This document shows, one piece after another, positions 1-8,302 of a stretch of DNA of 64,000 nucleotides (position 1 is its first letter; each line of letters opens with the position of its first letter). Source of the stretch: G963667975 sp963677395 (lineage in GTDB: Bacteria > Bacteroidota > Bacteroidia > Bacteroidales > G963667975). The stretch covers positions 3,224,001-3,288,000 of the forward strand of contig OY781965.2 in assembly GCA_963677395.2 (NCBI GenBank), written 5' to 3'. The position numbers were made by a program, and so were the translations under genes. A model generated the notes under the pieces. It worked only from the letters and a program-made list of their open reading frames with translations. It was not told the origin of the DNA and made no database searches.

Positions 1-784
1 GGTAAACAGTGTTTTTGGTTAGATGATAGAAACCTATGGAGTCGGGGTCTTTGGAGTTTTTCAGCCTTTCCGATTCTTCGGGTGAAACGGTATTGCTCGT
101 AGCAATCACATTTTCAGCAAGTAAAAAATCATGGTTCTGATAGGTTACTAATTCAAACGCTTTGGTTACAATGCTGTTTCTGCCGGTTTTTAATAGTTCC
201 CGGGTTGTAAAATTGTATCTGTAAATACTTCGGGGTTGTAAGGAATATGCCGCCTGAATATTAAACCAGATATCATTTTTATTGACAAGTAAGTCATAGC
301 TAATCGCATCCGGTTTGTCGTTGTAATATTTGATGCTATCTACTTTGATTCTTTTTATGCCTTTCGCAGCTCCTTTTCCGGCATAATTGTAATCAATGAT
401 ATTTAAATAGGCACATTGCCTGTTTGCCGTAAGGAAAATTATTTCTTTAAATCGATCTTCATTAATATCAGCAAACTTTAGGGATTGACTGATAACAAAT
501 TCATTTTTCTCAAAAATATTTAACATTCTACAATGCTTACCATTCCAAAGTTCCAGGCAATGTCCAGCTTTGTTTATTTTTTGGTGTCGTATAAATTCTG
601 GCTTGGAGTCATCATTCAAATCAACCATGTACTCCTGTGTGTCAACATCTTTAGCCCATGTAGAATCCAATTCAAGCCGATAGGGCTCAAATTGATTTTT
701 AGGAACAACTTGTTTTATTATTATTGTAAACAAAAGGGCAACAATAATAATAATGGCATTAATTATATAATTTAATAGCTTCAT
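1..784 (-). CDS. FG-GAP/VCBS-like membrane protein, 5' part of gene only (possible sensor kinase)
   Basis: The reading frame starts with ATG at 782-784 and stays open to the left edge, giving 261 codons without a stop; the C-terminal part lies outside the window. The first ~25 residues form one hydrophobic membrane anchor (LLNYIINAIIIIVALLF), followed by an extracytoplasmic region. That region has two Asp-rich repeats typical of FG-GAP/VCBS propeller blades (DLNDDSKPEFI near residue 55 and ADINEDRFKEIIFL near residue 105). The start lies only 5 bases beyond the stop of the response-regulator gene, so the two are probably one transcript. In Bacteroidota such pairs are often sensor plus regulator, so a histidine kinase with a propeller sensor is plausible, but no kinase domain is visible here. 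Confidence is high for the gene and low for its function. Confidence 0.7.
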   Translation of the reverse strand, partial: MKLLNYIINAIIIIVALLFTIIIKQVVPKNQFEPYRLELDSTWAKDVDTQEYMVDLNDDSKPEFIRHQKINKAGHCLELWNGKHCRMLNIFEKNEFVISQSLKFADINEDRFKEIIFLTANRQCAYLNIIDYNYAGKGAAKGIKRIKVDSIKYYNDKPDAISYDLLVNKNDIWFNIQAAYSLQPRSIYRYNFTTRELLKTGRNSIVTKAFELVTYQNHDFLLAENVIATSNTVSPEESERLKNSKDPDSIGFYHLTKNTVY

Positions 785-789
785 GCTGT

Positions 790-1686
790 TTATTCAATTT
801 CTTTTATAAAACTATATAACGAATCATCTGTATTTAAACCTAGCTTCTTTTTTAATCGTTGCCTTGCTTTTTTTAATGCGATATCGGTTTTGAAGGTAAT
901 CGCCATAATTTCCCTTGTGGTCATATTTAGTTTTATAAATACACAAAGTTCTGTTTCATTACTGGTTAGGTCGGGAAAGCGTTTTTGCAGATTGGAGAAA
1001 AAAACGGGATGCACTTTATCGAAATGATTTTCAAACTCAGTCCAATTGTAGCTTTTAGTATTTGCTTTCATAGCGGAAACTATGTCAAAGACTATTTTTT
1101 TTGCTTCCACATCCACAATATTGCCAAGATTTTGTAAATCATCAATCAATGATTCATTGTTTTTACTATGGTAAATCAATCTGATTTTTGAGGCTGCAAG
1201 TGACTGATTATTTAATTCTATTTCACGATTTGCTTCATCGAGTTTATATCGAATGATTTTATTTTCCAGCCTGATTGTTTTTATTTGCTCTTCTCTTAAG
1301 CGGATCATCGATTTTATTCGGGCATCTATTTCTATGGGGTCATAGGGTTTTCTGATGTAGTCGTTTGCACCTGCTTCTAAGGCTGTTCTAAGATTTTCTA
1401 CGGTTGTCATTCTGCCTGTAGCTACAATGACTGGAATATTCTTAGTCACATCTGAGGCTCTGATTATTTTGATGGCTTCTATCCCGTCCATTTCAGGCAT
1501 ATCCCAATCCATGATAATAGCATCGGGCTGGTGTTTTATTGCCAGATCAACAGCACTCATTCCATTGGGAGCCACAAAAATTCTGTAAACATTAGAGTTC
1601 AGTGTCTCAAACAGATTTTTAATATTTTGCGGCTCATCATCAGCCAAAAGAACTTTGTATTTATTATTCAGCTCCACAATTGTCAA
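790..1686 (-). CDS. Response regulator, REC domain plus LuxR-like C-terminal helix-turn-helix
   Basis: 298 aa. Residues ~10-128 are a receiver domain with the acidic pocket LLADDE (D16, D17), the phospho-acceptor D60 in IIMDWDMPEMDG and the conserved Lys in IRKPYDP. A coiled linker (~128-165) joins it to a C-terminal region. The last ~60 residues (DLTSNETELCVFIKLNMTTREI onward) match the LuxR-like DNA-binding module seen at the end of Bacteroidota two-component regulators, so it is probably a transcription factor. The partial gene at the left edge follows 5 bases after its stop and is the likely partner. The target genes are unknown. Confidence 0.88.
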   Translation of the reverse strand: MTIVELNNKYKVLLADDEPQNIKNLFETLNSNVYRIFVAPNGMSAVDLAIKHQPDAIIMDWDMPEMDGIEAIKIIRASDVTKNIPVIVATGRMTTVENLRTALEAGANDYIRKPYDPIEIDARIKSMIRLREEQIKTIRLENKIIRYKLDEANREIELNNQSLAASKIRLIYHSKNNESLIDDLQNLGNIVDVEAKKIVFDIVSAMKANTKSYNWTEFENHFDKVHPVFFSNLQKRFPDLTSNETELCVFIKLNMTTREIMAITFKTDIALKKARQRLKKKLGLNTDDSLYSFIKEIE

Positions 1687-2140
1687 TAAATAATTTAACT
1701 ATTATTTTAAGTTTACCAAAAACATCATTCATACGAGAAAAGCAATATATTACTCCTGACATATAAATGAAAAACAGCAACTTATGTATTATTCATGTCT
1801 AAAACACAAAATATGCTTCACAACAAAAGTACAACAATTATTTCTGATATAAATAGCTTATTCGCACTCCTTTTCGAATAATTTCAATGAATTACGAATA
1901 CATTTAACCGCGAGCTGAATATGATGGGTATTGCTTTAAAAACTTGAATAAATATAATAAAATTCAAAATAATATTTATCGGAACTCATTCTTATAAACT
2001 TTCCTAATACTCATCATTATTTCTTTCATAATATACATTTTTTCATCTCTAAAAGATATAATCGATAATTCATTGCTTTATAAACAATTGGAGTATTGTA
2101 TTTTCCAATCGGTATTACAACCCGAAATACAATTGGACAT
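1687..2140. other. Gene-free AT-rich stretch with one candidate promoter
   Basis: No open frame of note and no RNA gene recognised. On the minus strand TACTTTTG at 1824-1831 fits the Bacteroidota -7 consensus TAnnTTTG and could drive the response-regulator gene with a ~135-base leader. No clear -33 TTTG partner is present, so this is tentative. Confidence 0.35.
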
Positions 2141-2143
2141 AAA

Positions 2144-2172
2144 AAAAGCCAGAGCTTTTGCTCCAGCTTTTC
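2144..2172 (-). terminator. Rho-independent terminator of pepD
   Basis: On the minus strand AAAGC and GAGC pair with GCTC and GCTTT around a four-base loop, with a small CA internal loop, and a run of seven T follows. It lies about 20 bases beyond the pepD stop. Confidence 0.75.
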
Positions 2173-2190
2173 TATTGTGCTTGTTTTCGC

Positions 2191-3651
2191 TTATTTCACC
2201 GGAACATTTTTCAATGTTTCAATCAGATAGTCCCAGAATTTTCTTACAGTAGCAATATTTACTTTTTCATCTGGTGAGTGTGGATAGCGAATAGTTGGTC
2301 CAAATGAAATCATATCCCATTTAGGATAAACGCCACCTAGCAAACCACATTCCAAACCGGCATGTATTGCTTTAATTTCAGGGATTTTACCATACATTTT
2401 CTGATAAACATCCTGCATAGTTTTCAAAACAGGAGATTCCATGTTAGGTTTCCAGCCCGGATATCCTCCATCCATATTGCATTCAGCACCTGCAAGTGTA
2501 AATACACTGCAAACCATTTCACTCAGGTCTTCTTTGGCTGAGTCAACCGAACTACGAAGCAAACTTCCGATTTTGATTTCTCCATCCAGCGTTTTAACAC
2601 TTGCGAGGTTATTGGATGTTTCAACTAATCCCGGAACAGAATCGCTCATACGCATAACACCATTTGGGCACGCGTAAATGGAACGCAAAACATTATTTTG
2701 AGTAGTTTCATCAATGAGGAATTTAGGCATTTCGGCAGGTCCGATTGTCATTTTAAATTCTGGTTCAGTAGCTGAAAGTTCAGCCGAAGCGATATCATAA
2801 AATGCAATCAAATCATTTTTAAGTGTTTCCGATTTACCTTTTGGAGCAACAATCACTGCAAAAGCTTCGCGTGGAATCGCGTTGCGCAAGCTACCACCAT
2901 CAAACATTGCCAGTTTTACACCATGATTACGAATTATCTGAATCAGAAAACGTGTCATGATTTTATTGGCATTGCCACGTTGCAGGATAATATCCATACC
3001 TGAATGGCCACCTTTTAATCCGGTAATGCTGATTTTGTATGCGTCAACATTTGCGGGAACAGCTGTTTTATTAAAACGGAAGGTAATGTTTGCATCAATC
3101 CCACCAGCACAACCAACATAGAGTTCTCCTTCATCTTCCGAATCGAGATTCATCAGAATATCACCCTTAAACATACCGGGTTGCAGTCCAAATGCTCCGG
3201 TCATTCCGGTTTCTTCATCAATGGTAAATAATGCTTCAATCGGACCATGTGGAATGTCTGTTGATTCCAGAACAGCCATTGCGGCGGCGCAACCCATACC
3301 ATTATCTGCTCCTAAAGTAGTTCCGTTTGCAGTAACCCATTCCCCATCAATATAGGCTTCAATCGGGTCTTTTTCAAAATCATGAACTTTATCGCTATTT
3401 TTCTGAGGAACCATATCAAGATGCCCTTGAAAGATAACACCCATGCGGTTTTCCATACCCGGAGTTGCAGGTTTACGTATAATTACATTGCCTACTTTGT
3501 CAACAACTGTTTCAAGACCAAGGTCTTCTCCGAATTTTTTCATAAAAGCAATAACAGCTTCTTCTTTTTTGGATGGACGTGGAATTTGTGTCAGGCTGTA
3601 AAAATGTTTCCAAACTCTTTGTGGATCCAGATTCTGAATGTTCTTGTTCAT
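2191..3651 (-). CDS. pepD: Cytosol non-specific dipeptidase / Xaa-His dipeptidase PepD (M20 family)
   Basis: 486 aa, the usual length for PepD, a cytosolic di-zinc aminopeptidase that splits dipeptides such as Xaa-His. Metal and catalytic motifs are intact: H77 and D79 in FQGHLDM, bridging D116 in TLGADNGMG, the catalytic pair E146-E147 in TIDEETGMTG, D170 in LMNLDSEDE and H458 in RYPHSPDE. The inserted lid/dimerisation domain sits between the two halves of the peptidase domain. The start codon is preceded by a -7 box at 3694-3701 and the gene ends in its own hairpin terminator, so it is probably monocistronic. It is divergent from mqnA. Confidence 0.95.
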   Translation of the reverse strand: MNKNIQNLDPQRVWKHFYSLTQIPRPSKKEEAVIAFMKKFGEDLGLETVVDKVGNVIIRKPATPGMENRMGVIFQGHLDMVPQKNSDKVHDFEKDPIEAYIDGEWVTANGTTLGADNGMGCAAAMAVLESTDIPHGPIEALFTIDEETGMTGAFGLQPGMFKGDILMNLDSEDEGELYVGCAGGIDANITFRFNKTAVPANVDAYKISITGLKGGHSGMDIILQRGNANKIMTRFLIQIIRNHGVKLAMFDGGSLRNAIPREAFAVIVAPKGKSETLKNDLIAFYDIASAELSATEPEFKMTIGPAEMPKFLIDETTQNNVLRSIYACPNGVMRMSDSVPGLVETSNNLASVKTLDGEIKIGSLLRSSVDSAKEDLSEMVCSVFTLAGAECNMDGGYPGWKPNMESPVLKTMQDVYQKMYGKIPEIKAIHAGLECGLLGGVYPKWDMISFGPTIRYPHSPDEKVNIATVRKFWDYLIETLKNVPVK

Positions 3652-3693
3652 ATTAAATGTTCTTTAATGTAATTGATTAAATGTTAAGAATAG

Positions 3694-3701
3694 CAAAGGT
3701 A
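3694..3701 (-). promoter_or_regulatory. -7 promoter element of pepD
   Basis: TACCTTTG on the minus strand, a match to the Bacteroidota sigma-ABfr -7 consensus TAnnTTTG, ~43 bases before the pepD start. The -33 element is weak. Confidence 0.6.
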
Positions 3702-3743
3702 AACTTTTTTCAATTCGAAAGGTTTTAAGGCCATAGCATTTTC

Positions 3744-3751
3744 TATCTTTG
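3744..3751 (+). promoter_or_regulatory. -7 promoter element of mqnA
   Basis: TATCTTTG, an exact match to TAnnTTTG, 23 bases before the mqnA start codon. It points away from the pepD promoter, so the 120-base gap is a divergent promoter region. Confidence 0.65.
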
Positions 3752-3774
3752 AAACAATTTTAACACACATACAA

Positions 3775-4503
3775 ATGGCAATCCGCATAAGTGCAATTTC
3801 CTACCTGAATTCAATTCCGTTTTTATACGCATTGAAACAATGGAAATTCACAGATAATGTTGAAATAGAGACAGATGTGCCTGCACAATGCGCACAAAAA
3901 CTTTTGGAAAACAAAGCAGATGTCGGGCTAATTCCGGTAGCTGTAATTCCATCACTTCCTCATGCAGAAATCATCTCCGACTATTGTATTGGAGTGGAAA
4001 AACAGGTTCGAAGTGTACTCTTACTTAGTCACAAACCCCTGCACGAAATTAAAACAATTCGTGCCGACAACGAATCAAGAAGTTCTGTTGCTCTAACAAA
4101 AGTACTCCTGAAAAATTATTGGAAAATGGATGTGCAATGGATTGAAAATGAGAACGAAGAAGTCGATGCAGAAGTATGTATCGGCGACAAAGCCTTTGTC
4201 AGGATACACCAATTCCCTCATCATCTTGATTTGGCTGAAGACTGGTACAATTACACAGGCTTACCTTTTGTGTTTGCTTGTTGGGTAGCAACCCGGCCTT
4301 TACCACAAAGTTTTATTGAAGAATTCAATGCCGCTCTACGCTTTGGTATAGAACACAAATATGAAGCTGCACTTGAACTGGGAGGAAATCTTTTATTGAA
4401 TGGCGATTTAATGAACTATCTGGAACACAACATCAGCTTTAACTTTGATGCTGCAAAAAAAGAAGCCTTGCAACGGTTTTGGAAAGAAACAAAATTAATT
4501 TAA
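3775..4503 (+). CDS. mqnA: Chorismate dehydratase MqnA (menaquinone biosynthesis, futalosine pathway)
   Basis: 242 aa. MqnA removes water from chorismate to give 3-enolpyruvyl-benzoate, the entry step of the futalosine route to menaquinone. It has the two-lobed periplasmic-binding-protein fold used by the MqnA/MqnD family. Visible family signatures are ISAISYLNSIPF at the N-terminus, the loop KADVGLIPVAVIPS near residue 50 and YTGLPFVFACWV near residue 160. The length is slightly short but within the range for Bacteroidales. No other mqn gene is nearby. It shows that the host makes a respiratory quinone despite the strongly fermentative gene content. Confidence 0.9.
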   Translation: MAIRISAISYLNSIPFLYALKQWKFTDNVEIETDVPAQCAQKLLENKADVGLIPVAVIPSLPHAEIISDYCIGVEKQVRSVLLLSHKPLHEIKTIRADNESRSSVALTKVLLKNYWKMDVQWIENENEEVDAEVCIGDKAFVRIHQFPHHLDLAEDWYNYTGLPFVFACWVATRPLPQSFIEEFNAALRFGIEHKYEAALELGGNLLLNGDLMNYLEHNISFNFDAAKKEALQRFWKETKLI

Positions 4504-4547
4504 GAACATGATTCTCGGGGAGACAACCACGAATTAATGATTATCAA

Positions 4548-5459
4548 TCATCTACTTACCAAAAACTTACACGTTTCTGCACTTCCATCCCCGTTCTCAA
4601 AACGGGCAAAATAGATTCCTGCTTTGTAATGTTCGACATTCAGGATGATTTCACCTGTTTCTTTAGAAATCGTTATGGTTTCAATCAGAGCTCCCATCAT
4701 GTTGTAAATCTGCAAGCTTGCATTCGTTTTAAGATTGAAAAAGCTAAATTGAACCTGTGTTATAGCAGGATTTGGATAAACATTAAAACGTATTTTGGCA
4801 GATTCCTCAATTCCTAAATTCGTATAAAAACAAAGAGGAGCCGAACTATACAAAAGGTTTCCCCCATTTTTAAAACACAACAATGTACTACTGGTTCCAA
4901 CTATCGAATGCTGAGCACCTTCCTTAATCCCTTGTTTTGTACCCAAGCCCTCATACCATTTTGCTCCATCTATAAGATTATTATTGTCCAATTTATACTT
5001 TAATGAAATCCGGTTGCGTGTAATCCCACTTATTTGCTCTTCATCTACCTGCGAAACATAAAATGTATCTCCCTGATTTAAAGAAAGAAAAATAGGCGTA
5101 AATAATATCAAAGTATCTCCGGTTTGTGCTTTGAAATCGAAGTATAGTTTCTGATTAAACTGATTATCTAATAAATAGATACACTGACTATTTGTATCTT
5201 CAAACATATAGCAGGCAAACTGAAACATTGCATTCGCAGATGAATCATCCGTATGTACTATCTTTTTACAAGTTTCTCCACCAATTATTGTATCAATATC
5301 CGTTTTGTAAATAAATGTACGATAATTTAAAGGAAAATTTCCTGTTACCTTTACATTCCACTGGTTACCACTCTTCAGCATTGGAATGTAAGCATGTTGC
5401 GCCTGAATAGATAAAACGAGCAAGCTGCTGAGTACAAAACTGACAAATATATTTTTCAT
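4548..5459 (-). CDS. Secreted protein of unknown function with T9SS C-terminal sorting domain
   Basis: 303 aa from the ATG at 5457-5459. That start is preferred over an in-frame ATG 33 bases upstream because it places a classic signal peptide at the N-terminus (MKNIFVSFVLSSLLVLSIQA, cleaved before QHAY). The last ~80 residues are a type A T9SS sorting domain: FNVYPNPA opening, a central IYNMMGALI strand and a GIYFARF strand near the end. The protein should therefore cross the outer membrane through the Por machinery and be released or anchored there. The middle (~residues 25-215) has no motif I recognise; it contains several Cys and aromatic residues typical of secreted beta-rich domains. Confidence 0.8.
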   Translation of the reverse strand: MKNIFVSFVLSSLLVLSIQAQHAYIPMLKSGNQWNVKVTGNFPLNYRTFIYKTDIDTIIGGETCKKIVHTDDSSANAMFQFACYMFEDTNSQCIYLLDNQFNQKLYFDFKAQTGDTLILFTPIFLSLNQGDTFYVSQVDEEQISGITRNRISLKYKLDNNNLIDGAKWYEGLGTKQGIKEGAQHSIVGTSSTLLCFKNGGNLLYSSAPLCFYTNLGIEESAKIRFNVYPNPAITQVQFSFFNLKTNASLQIYNMMGALIETITISKETGEIILNVEHYKAGIYFARFENGDGSAETCKFLVSR

Positions 5460-5492
5460 AATTCCCTGTTTATAATTTACAATTACCTTCAT

Positions 5493-6017
5493 AACAATAA
5501 TTTACATTTCCACATTCTACTTTCGTATAAAGTATTTAGAAAAAGAAGATACCTCCACAAAATGAACATACTCTATTAATTTATAGCTTAGCCCATTTAG
5601 GATTGAGTCTTTAAGTGTCTTAATTTTTTGTATGTCAATTTGCAAATATTATAATCAACTCATCATAATTTTTACAGAATACACATTTTTATAGATTTGA
5701 TAATTATAGTTCAATACATGCAATTCTATTGTAAATAAACACAAAAGAAATCGTTTCATGTGCATCGGTATAATTTAATAATCTTTCAACAAATATACGC
5801 ATTCAAAAAGTAAAAATTGCTCTCAATATGCAAACGTAGAGATTTGACGGATGAACGTTGAGGATAAATTAGTAAACGTATCTTATATATGATATAAAAC
5901 ACAATTTAACTGATGTTATTTATGTTTTCACAGAATTTGCATTGAACCTTTCAAAAAGAGGTTAAAGAATGAGCATCTATTTTTTACATAAAATTCATTT
6001 TGAGATTTTCTTTGTTG
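5493..6017. other. Gene-free AT-rich stretch
   Basis: About 525 bases between the T9SS protein and the next promoter. No RNA gene, repeat or terminator-like hairpin was recognised. Confidence 0.4.
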
Positions 6018-6025
6018 TATCTTTG
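6018..6025 (+). promoter_or_regulatory. -7 promoter element of the cytidylate-kinase-like gene
   Basis: TATCTTTG matches TAnnTTTG. Transcription would begin near 6030, downstream of an alternative in-frame start at 6000, which supports the ATG at 6048. Confidence 0.65.
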
Positions 6026-6047
6026 TAAGTGGAAAAAGAAAAAAAAC

Positions 6048-6743
6048 ATGGAAAACAACATTTTACTCCAATACATGGAGGCGAGGATTAAATCCCCGGA
6101 GTCTGATTTTAGACCAGGTTCATTCGTTACAATTTCGCGAGATTACGGCTGTCCTGCAAAAGAAATTGCAGCCTTACTTTCTCAGGAATTGAATAAGAAA
6201 CATGCTCCATCAGCCAATGAACGAAAGTGGCAATGGATAGGAAAAGAAATTCTTCAGGAAGCGGCAAAAGAGCTGAACGTTCAACCCGAAAAACTGAACT
6301 ATATTTTTGATGCTGGAAAGCGAAGTGCTATAGACGAAGTTTTGCAGTCGCTCAGCGCAAAATATTATCAATCAGATGCCAAGATTCGCAAAACAATTGC
6401 TGCCGTTGTAAAAACGATTGCAGAAAAAGGAAATATTGTGATTGTAGGTCGTGGCGGTGTTGCGCTTACTCAGGATATTCCCAAAGGCATTCATATTAAG
6501 CTGAATGCCCCATTTAGCTGGAGGTTGGAAAACGTGATGCTTCGTCAAAATCTCGCTCACATGGAAGCCGTTGAAAAAATTGCTTCAATTGATGAAAAAC
6601 GTGAAGCCCTGATTGCATCATTCAGCAAAACCCGTCATCGCTCTGTTTCTTTTGATTTAACCTTCAATTGCGAAACATTTAATAGCGAACAGATCGTAAA
6701 TCTGATAATTCAAGCGATGCTTTATCGTAAACAGATAGTATAA
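6048..6743 (+). CDS. Cytidylate kinase-like P-loop protein
   Basis: 231 aa. The protein belongs to the cytidylate-kinase-like family (Cytidylate_kin2), widespread in anaerobes, whose substrate is not firmly known. The N-terminal segment FVTISRDYGCPAKEIAALL occupies the place of a nucleotide-binding loop but is not a standard GxxGxGKS. A second conserved block, IVIVGRGGVALTQDIP near residue 135, and the Arg-rich IKLNAPFSWRLENVMLRQ follow. The start was chosen because the promoter lies just upstream and the longer frame would begin before the transcript. It appears to be a single-gene unit; the next gene is convergent, 8 bases away. A nucleoside monophosphate kinase role is inferred from the family only. 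Confidence 0.8.
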   Translation: MENNILLQYMEARIKSPESDFRPGSFVTISRDYGCPAKEIAALLSQELNKKHAPSANERKWQWIGKEILQEAAKELNVQPEKLNYIFDAGKRSAIDEVLQSLSAKYYQSDAKIRKTIAAVVKTIAEKGNIVIVGRGGVALTQDIPKGIHIKLNAPFSWRLENVMLRQNLAHMEAVEKIASIDEKREALIASFSKTRHRSVSFDLTFNCETFNSEQIVNLIIQAMLYRKQIV

Positions 6744-6751
6744 AACTATCT

Positions 6752-7138
6752 TTATTTGGGATTACTAAGGCATTCTGTAATCTTTTTTTTCAGTCGCCAG
6801 CATGTCATTTGCCGGCGACTGAATTCATCTGACAACTTATACGTTGATATTTCAGGCATACAACAAATCCGCCAGGCAAACATAAACGACTCTCTGACGG
6901 ACACATGACAACGGTGAAACGGAGTATGTGCTGTTGCGGATTCATCTTTCTTGCATTTGGAGCACCTTCTCGAAAATGGTGTCTTTCCTTTTGTGAATGT
7001 AGTATGCCCACATTTTTTGCATACAAAACCATCTTTCCATTTTTCGTTTGCCAAAAATTCAAGACAAGCTTCTTTATCCGGAAATCGCTGATTAAAATCC
7101 TCTTCAGTAATTATTTCTTGTTTGAGTTTCTTAAACAT
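6752..7138 (-). CDS. Solitary IS1595-type transposase zinc-ribbon/HTH protein, no DDE domain
   Basis: 128 aa. The N-terminus matches the IS1595/ISXO2 transposase zinc ribbon: FPDKEACLEFLANEKWKDG, then CxxC pairs in CKKCGH and CSKCKKD. A short helical part follows (MFAWRICCMPE, YKLSDEFS). The integrase-like ISXO2 catalytic domain that should follow is absent; the frame stops 9 bases from the end of the convergent kinase-like gene. It is either a truncated insertion-sequence remnant or one of the stand-alone zinc-ribbon proteins derived from this transposase. The intact frame favours the second reading slightly. No terminal inverted repeats or target duplication were found around it. Confidence 0.6.
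   Translation of the reverse strand: MFKKLKQEIITEEDFNQRFPDKEACLEFLANEKWKDGFVCKKCGHTTFTKGKTPFSRRCSKCKKDESATAHTPFHRCHVSVRESFMFAWRICCMPEISTYKLSDEFSRRQMTCWRLKKKITECLSNPK
6789..6823. repeat. Perfect 10-bp inverted repeat inside the zinc-ribbon gene
   Basis: TTCAGTCGCC at 6789-6798 pairs with GGCGACTGAA at 6814-6823 around a 15-base loop. It lies within the last quarter of the coding frame and is flanked by a run of eight T on the plus strand. It is not a terminator for the kinase-like gene because the T run precedes the hairpin. Confidence 0.6.
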
Positions 7139-7225
7139 AGTGCTAAAAATGAACTTTTCGTTTTGTTTTTGGTTTACAAAGATAATAAAAAATGATACTT
7201 AAGCGATTTATGTATTCAAAAATGA

Positions 7226-7233
7226 TATCTTTG
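7226..7233 (+). promoter_or_regulatory. -7 promoter element of the thioredoxin lipoprotein gene
   Basis: TATCTTTG matches TAnnTTTG, 21 bases before the ATG at 7255. An upstream in-frame start at 7192 would precede transcription. Confidence 0.65.
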
Positions 7234-7254
7234 CAGCACAAAATTAAACCGAAC

Positions 7255-7737
7255 ATGAAGAGAATTGCAATCTTTAGTTTAATAATTATTACTCTTGCCG
7301 CTTGCGGAAGTAAAAATGCAAATAATAAAAATGCAAAAACGGCAGAAGTTGCTGCTGTAAAACAAATTAACGCAACTGAATTTAAAAACTTAATTATGGA
7401 CTACGAGCAAAATCCCAAAACATGGATTTTCAAAGGAAAACGCCCCTGTGTGGTTGACTTTTATGCTGATTGGTGTCGTCCTTGCAAAATGATTGCTCCT
7501 ATTATGGAAGAACTTGCTCAGGAATATCAGGGGAAAATTGATTTCTATAAAGTCAACACTGATAAAGAGCCAGAATTATCAGGAGTTTTTGAAATTCAAA
7601 GTATCCCTGCAATTTTATTCAGCCCAAAACAAGGCCAGCCAGCTATGCAGGCAGGCGCAATGCAAAAAGCCGATTATCAAAAAATCATTCATGAATTTTT
7701 ACTCGGAATAAAAGACAGTACAAACGTTACAAAATAA
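7255..7737 (+). CDS. Thioredoxin-fold lipoprotein (envelope thioredoxin)
   Basis: 160 aa. The N-terminus is a lipoprotein signal, MKRIAIFSLIIITLAAC, with C17 as the lipidated cysteine. After a ~20-residue Asn/Lys linker comes a thioredoxin domain with the active site WCRPC (C74, C77) and the cis-proline loop SIPAILF. It should act as a membrane-anchored thiol-disulfide reductant or oxidoreductase in the envelope. The neighbouring gene encodes a close paralogue with no signal, which suggests duplication followed by a change of compartment. Both share the unusual pre-domain block with the pattern (FNY/MDY)-E-x-N near the start of the fold. The redox partner is unknown. Confidence 0.88.
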   Translation: MKRIAIFSLIIITLAACGSKNANNKNAKTAEVAAVKQINATEFKNLIMDYEQNPKTWIFKGKRPCVVDFYADWCRPCKMIAPIMEELAQEYQGKIDFYKVNTDKEPELSGVFEIQSIPAILFSPKQGQPAMQAGAMQKADYQKIIHEFLLGIKDSTNVTK

Positions 7738-7796
7738 GATCCAAAGACATTTACCCAATAATCGAAAAGATATTTATCATCAAAAAAATTACAGCA

Positions 7797-8150
7797 ATGG
7801 AACATTTAACAGCACAAGCCTTTAAAGAAAAGATTTTTAATTATGAAGCAAATCAGGAATGGAAATACGAAGGAAATCTGCCTTGTATTATCGATTTTTA
7901 TGCAGACTGGTGTCAGCCCTGCAAAATGGTAGCACCAATCTTAGAAGAGCTTTCTAATGAATATGAAGGCAAAATCAATATCTTCAAAGTCAATACAGAA
8001 GAAGAACAAGAACTTTCAGCTGTTTTTGGGATTCGGAGTATTCCATCCATTTTATTTTGCCCTATGAATGAACAACCACAAATGGCACAGGGAGCATTAC
8101 CCAAACAATCTTTCAAACAGGCTATTGACGATATCCTGTTAAAAAAATAG
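7797..8150 (+). CDS. Cytosolic thioredoxin
   Basis: 117 aa. Classical thioredoxin fold with active site WCQPC (C39, C42) after IIDFYAD and the cis-proline motif SIPSILF. There is no signal peptide, so it is a cytosolic protein-disulfide reductant. It follows the lipoprotein thioredoxin by 59 bases on the same strand and is very similar to it across the whole domain (EELxxEYxGKI, FKVNTEEEQELSAVFGI). It ends before a strong hairpin terminator, so the two genes may form one unit. The N-terminus is longer than in E. coli TrxA by a few residues. Confidence 0.9.
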   Translation: MEHLTAQAFKEKIFNYEANQEWKYEGNLPCIIDFYADWCQPCKMVAPILEELSNEYEGKINIFKVNTEEEQELSAVFGIRSIPSILFCPMNEQPQMAQGALPKQSFKQAIDDILLKK

Positions 8151-8179
8151 CAAATAACTGAATTACAATAAAATGACTT

Positions 8180-8220
8180 AAAGCATGACTGGTTTGTAAA
8201 ACCAATCATGCTTTTTTCTT
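8180..8220 (+). terminator. Rho-independent terminator after the thioredoxin pair
   Basis: AAGCATGA plus TGGTTT pair with AAACCA plus TCATGCTT around a three-base loop, followed by a T-rich run. Confidence 0.85.
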
Positions 8221-8273
8221 TTTCCATTTACCTTATACTAATAACCTGTCATCTTCGTTTCAAGAGCTTTCAT

Positions 8274-8281
8274 TACCTTTG
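8274..8281 (+). promoter_or_regulatory. -7 promoter element of the aminotransferase operon
   Basis: TACCTTTG matches TAnnTTTG, 21 bases before the start codon of the DegT gene. Confidence 0.6.
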
Positions 8282-8302
8282 CAACATAAATAATACTCAA
8301 AG

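Noticed and set aside
533..775. 80-residue plus-strand frame at the left end
   Set aside because: Antisense to the FG-GAP gene; no motif, low-complexity tail.
6778..6823. Programmed frameshift at A-AAA-AAG in the zinc-ribbon gene
   Set aside because: The -1 frame stops after a few codons and does not enter a transposase domain; the hairpin lies upstream rather than downstream of the slippery site.
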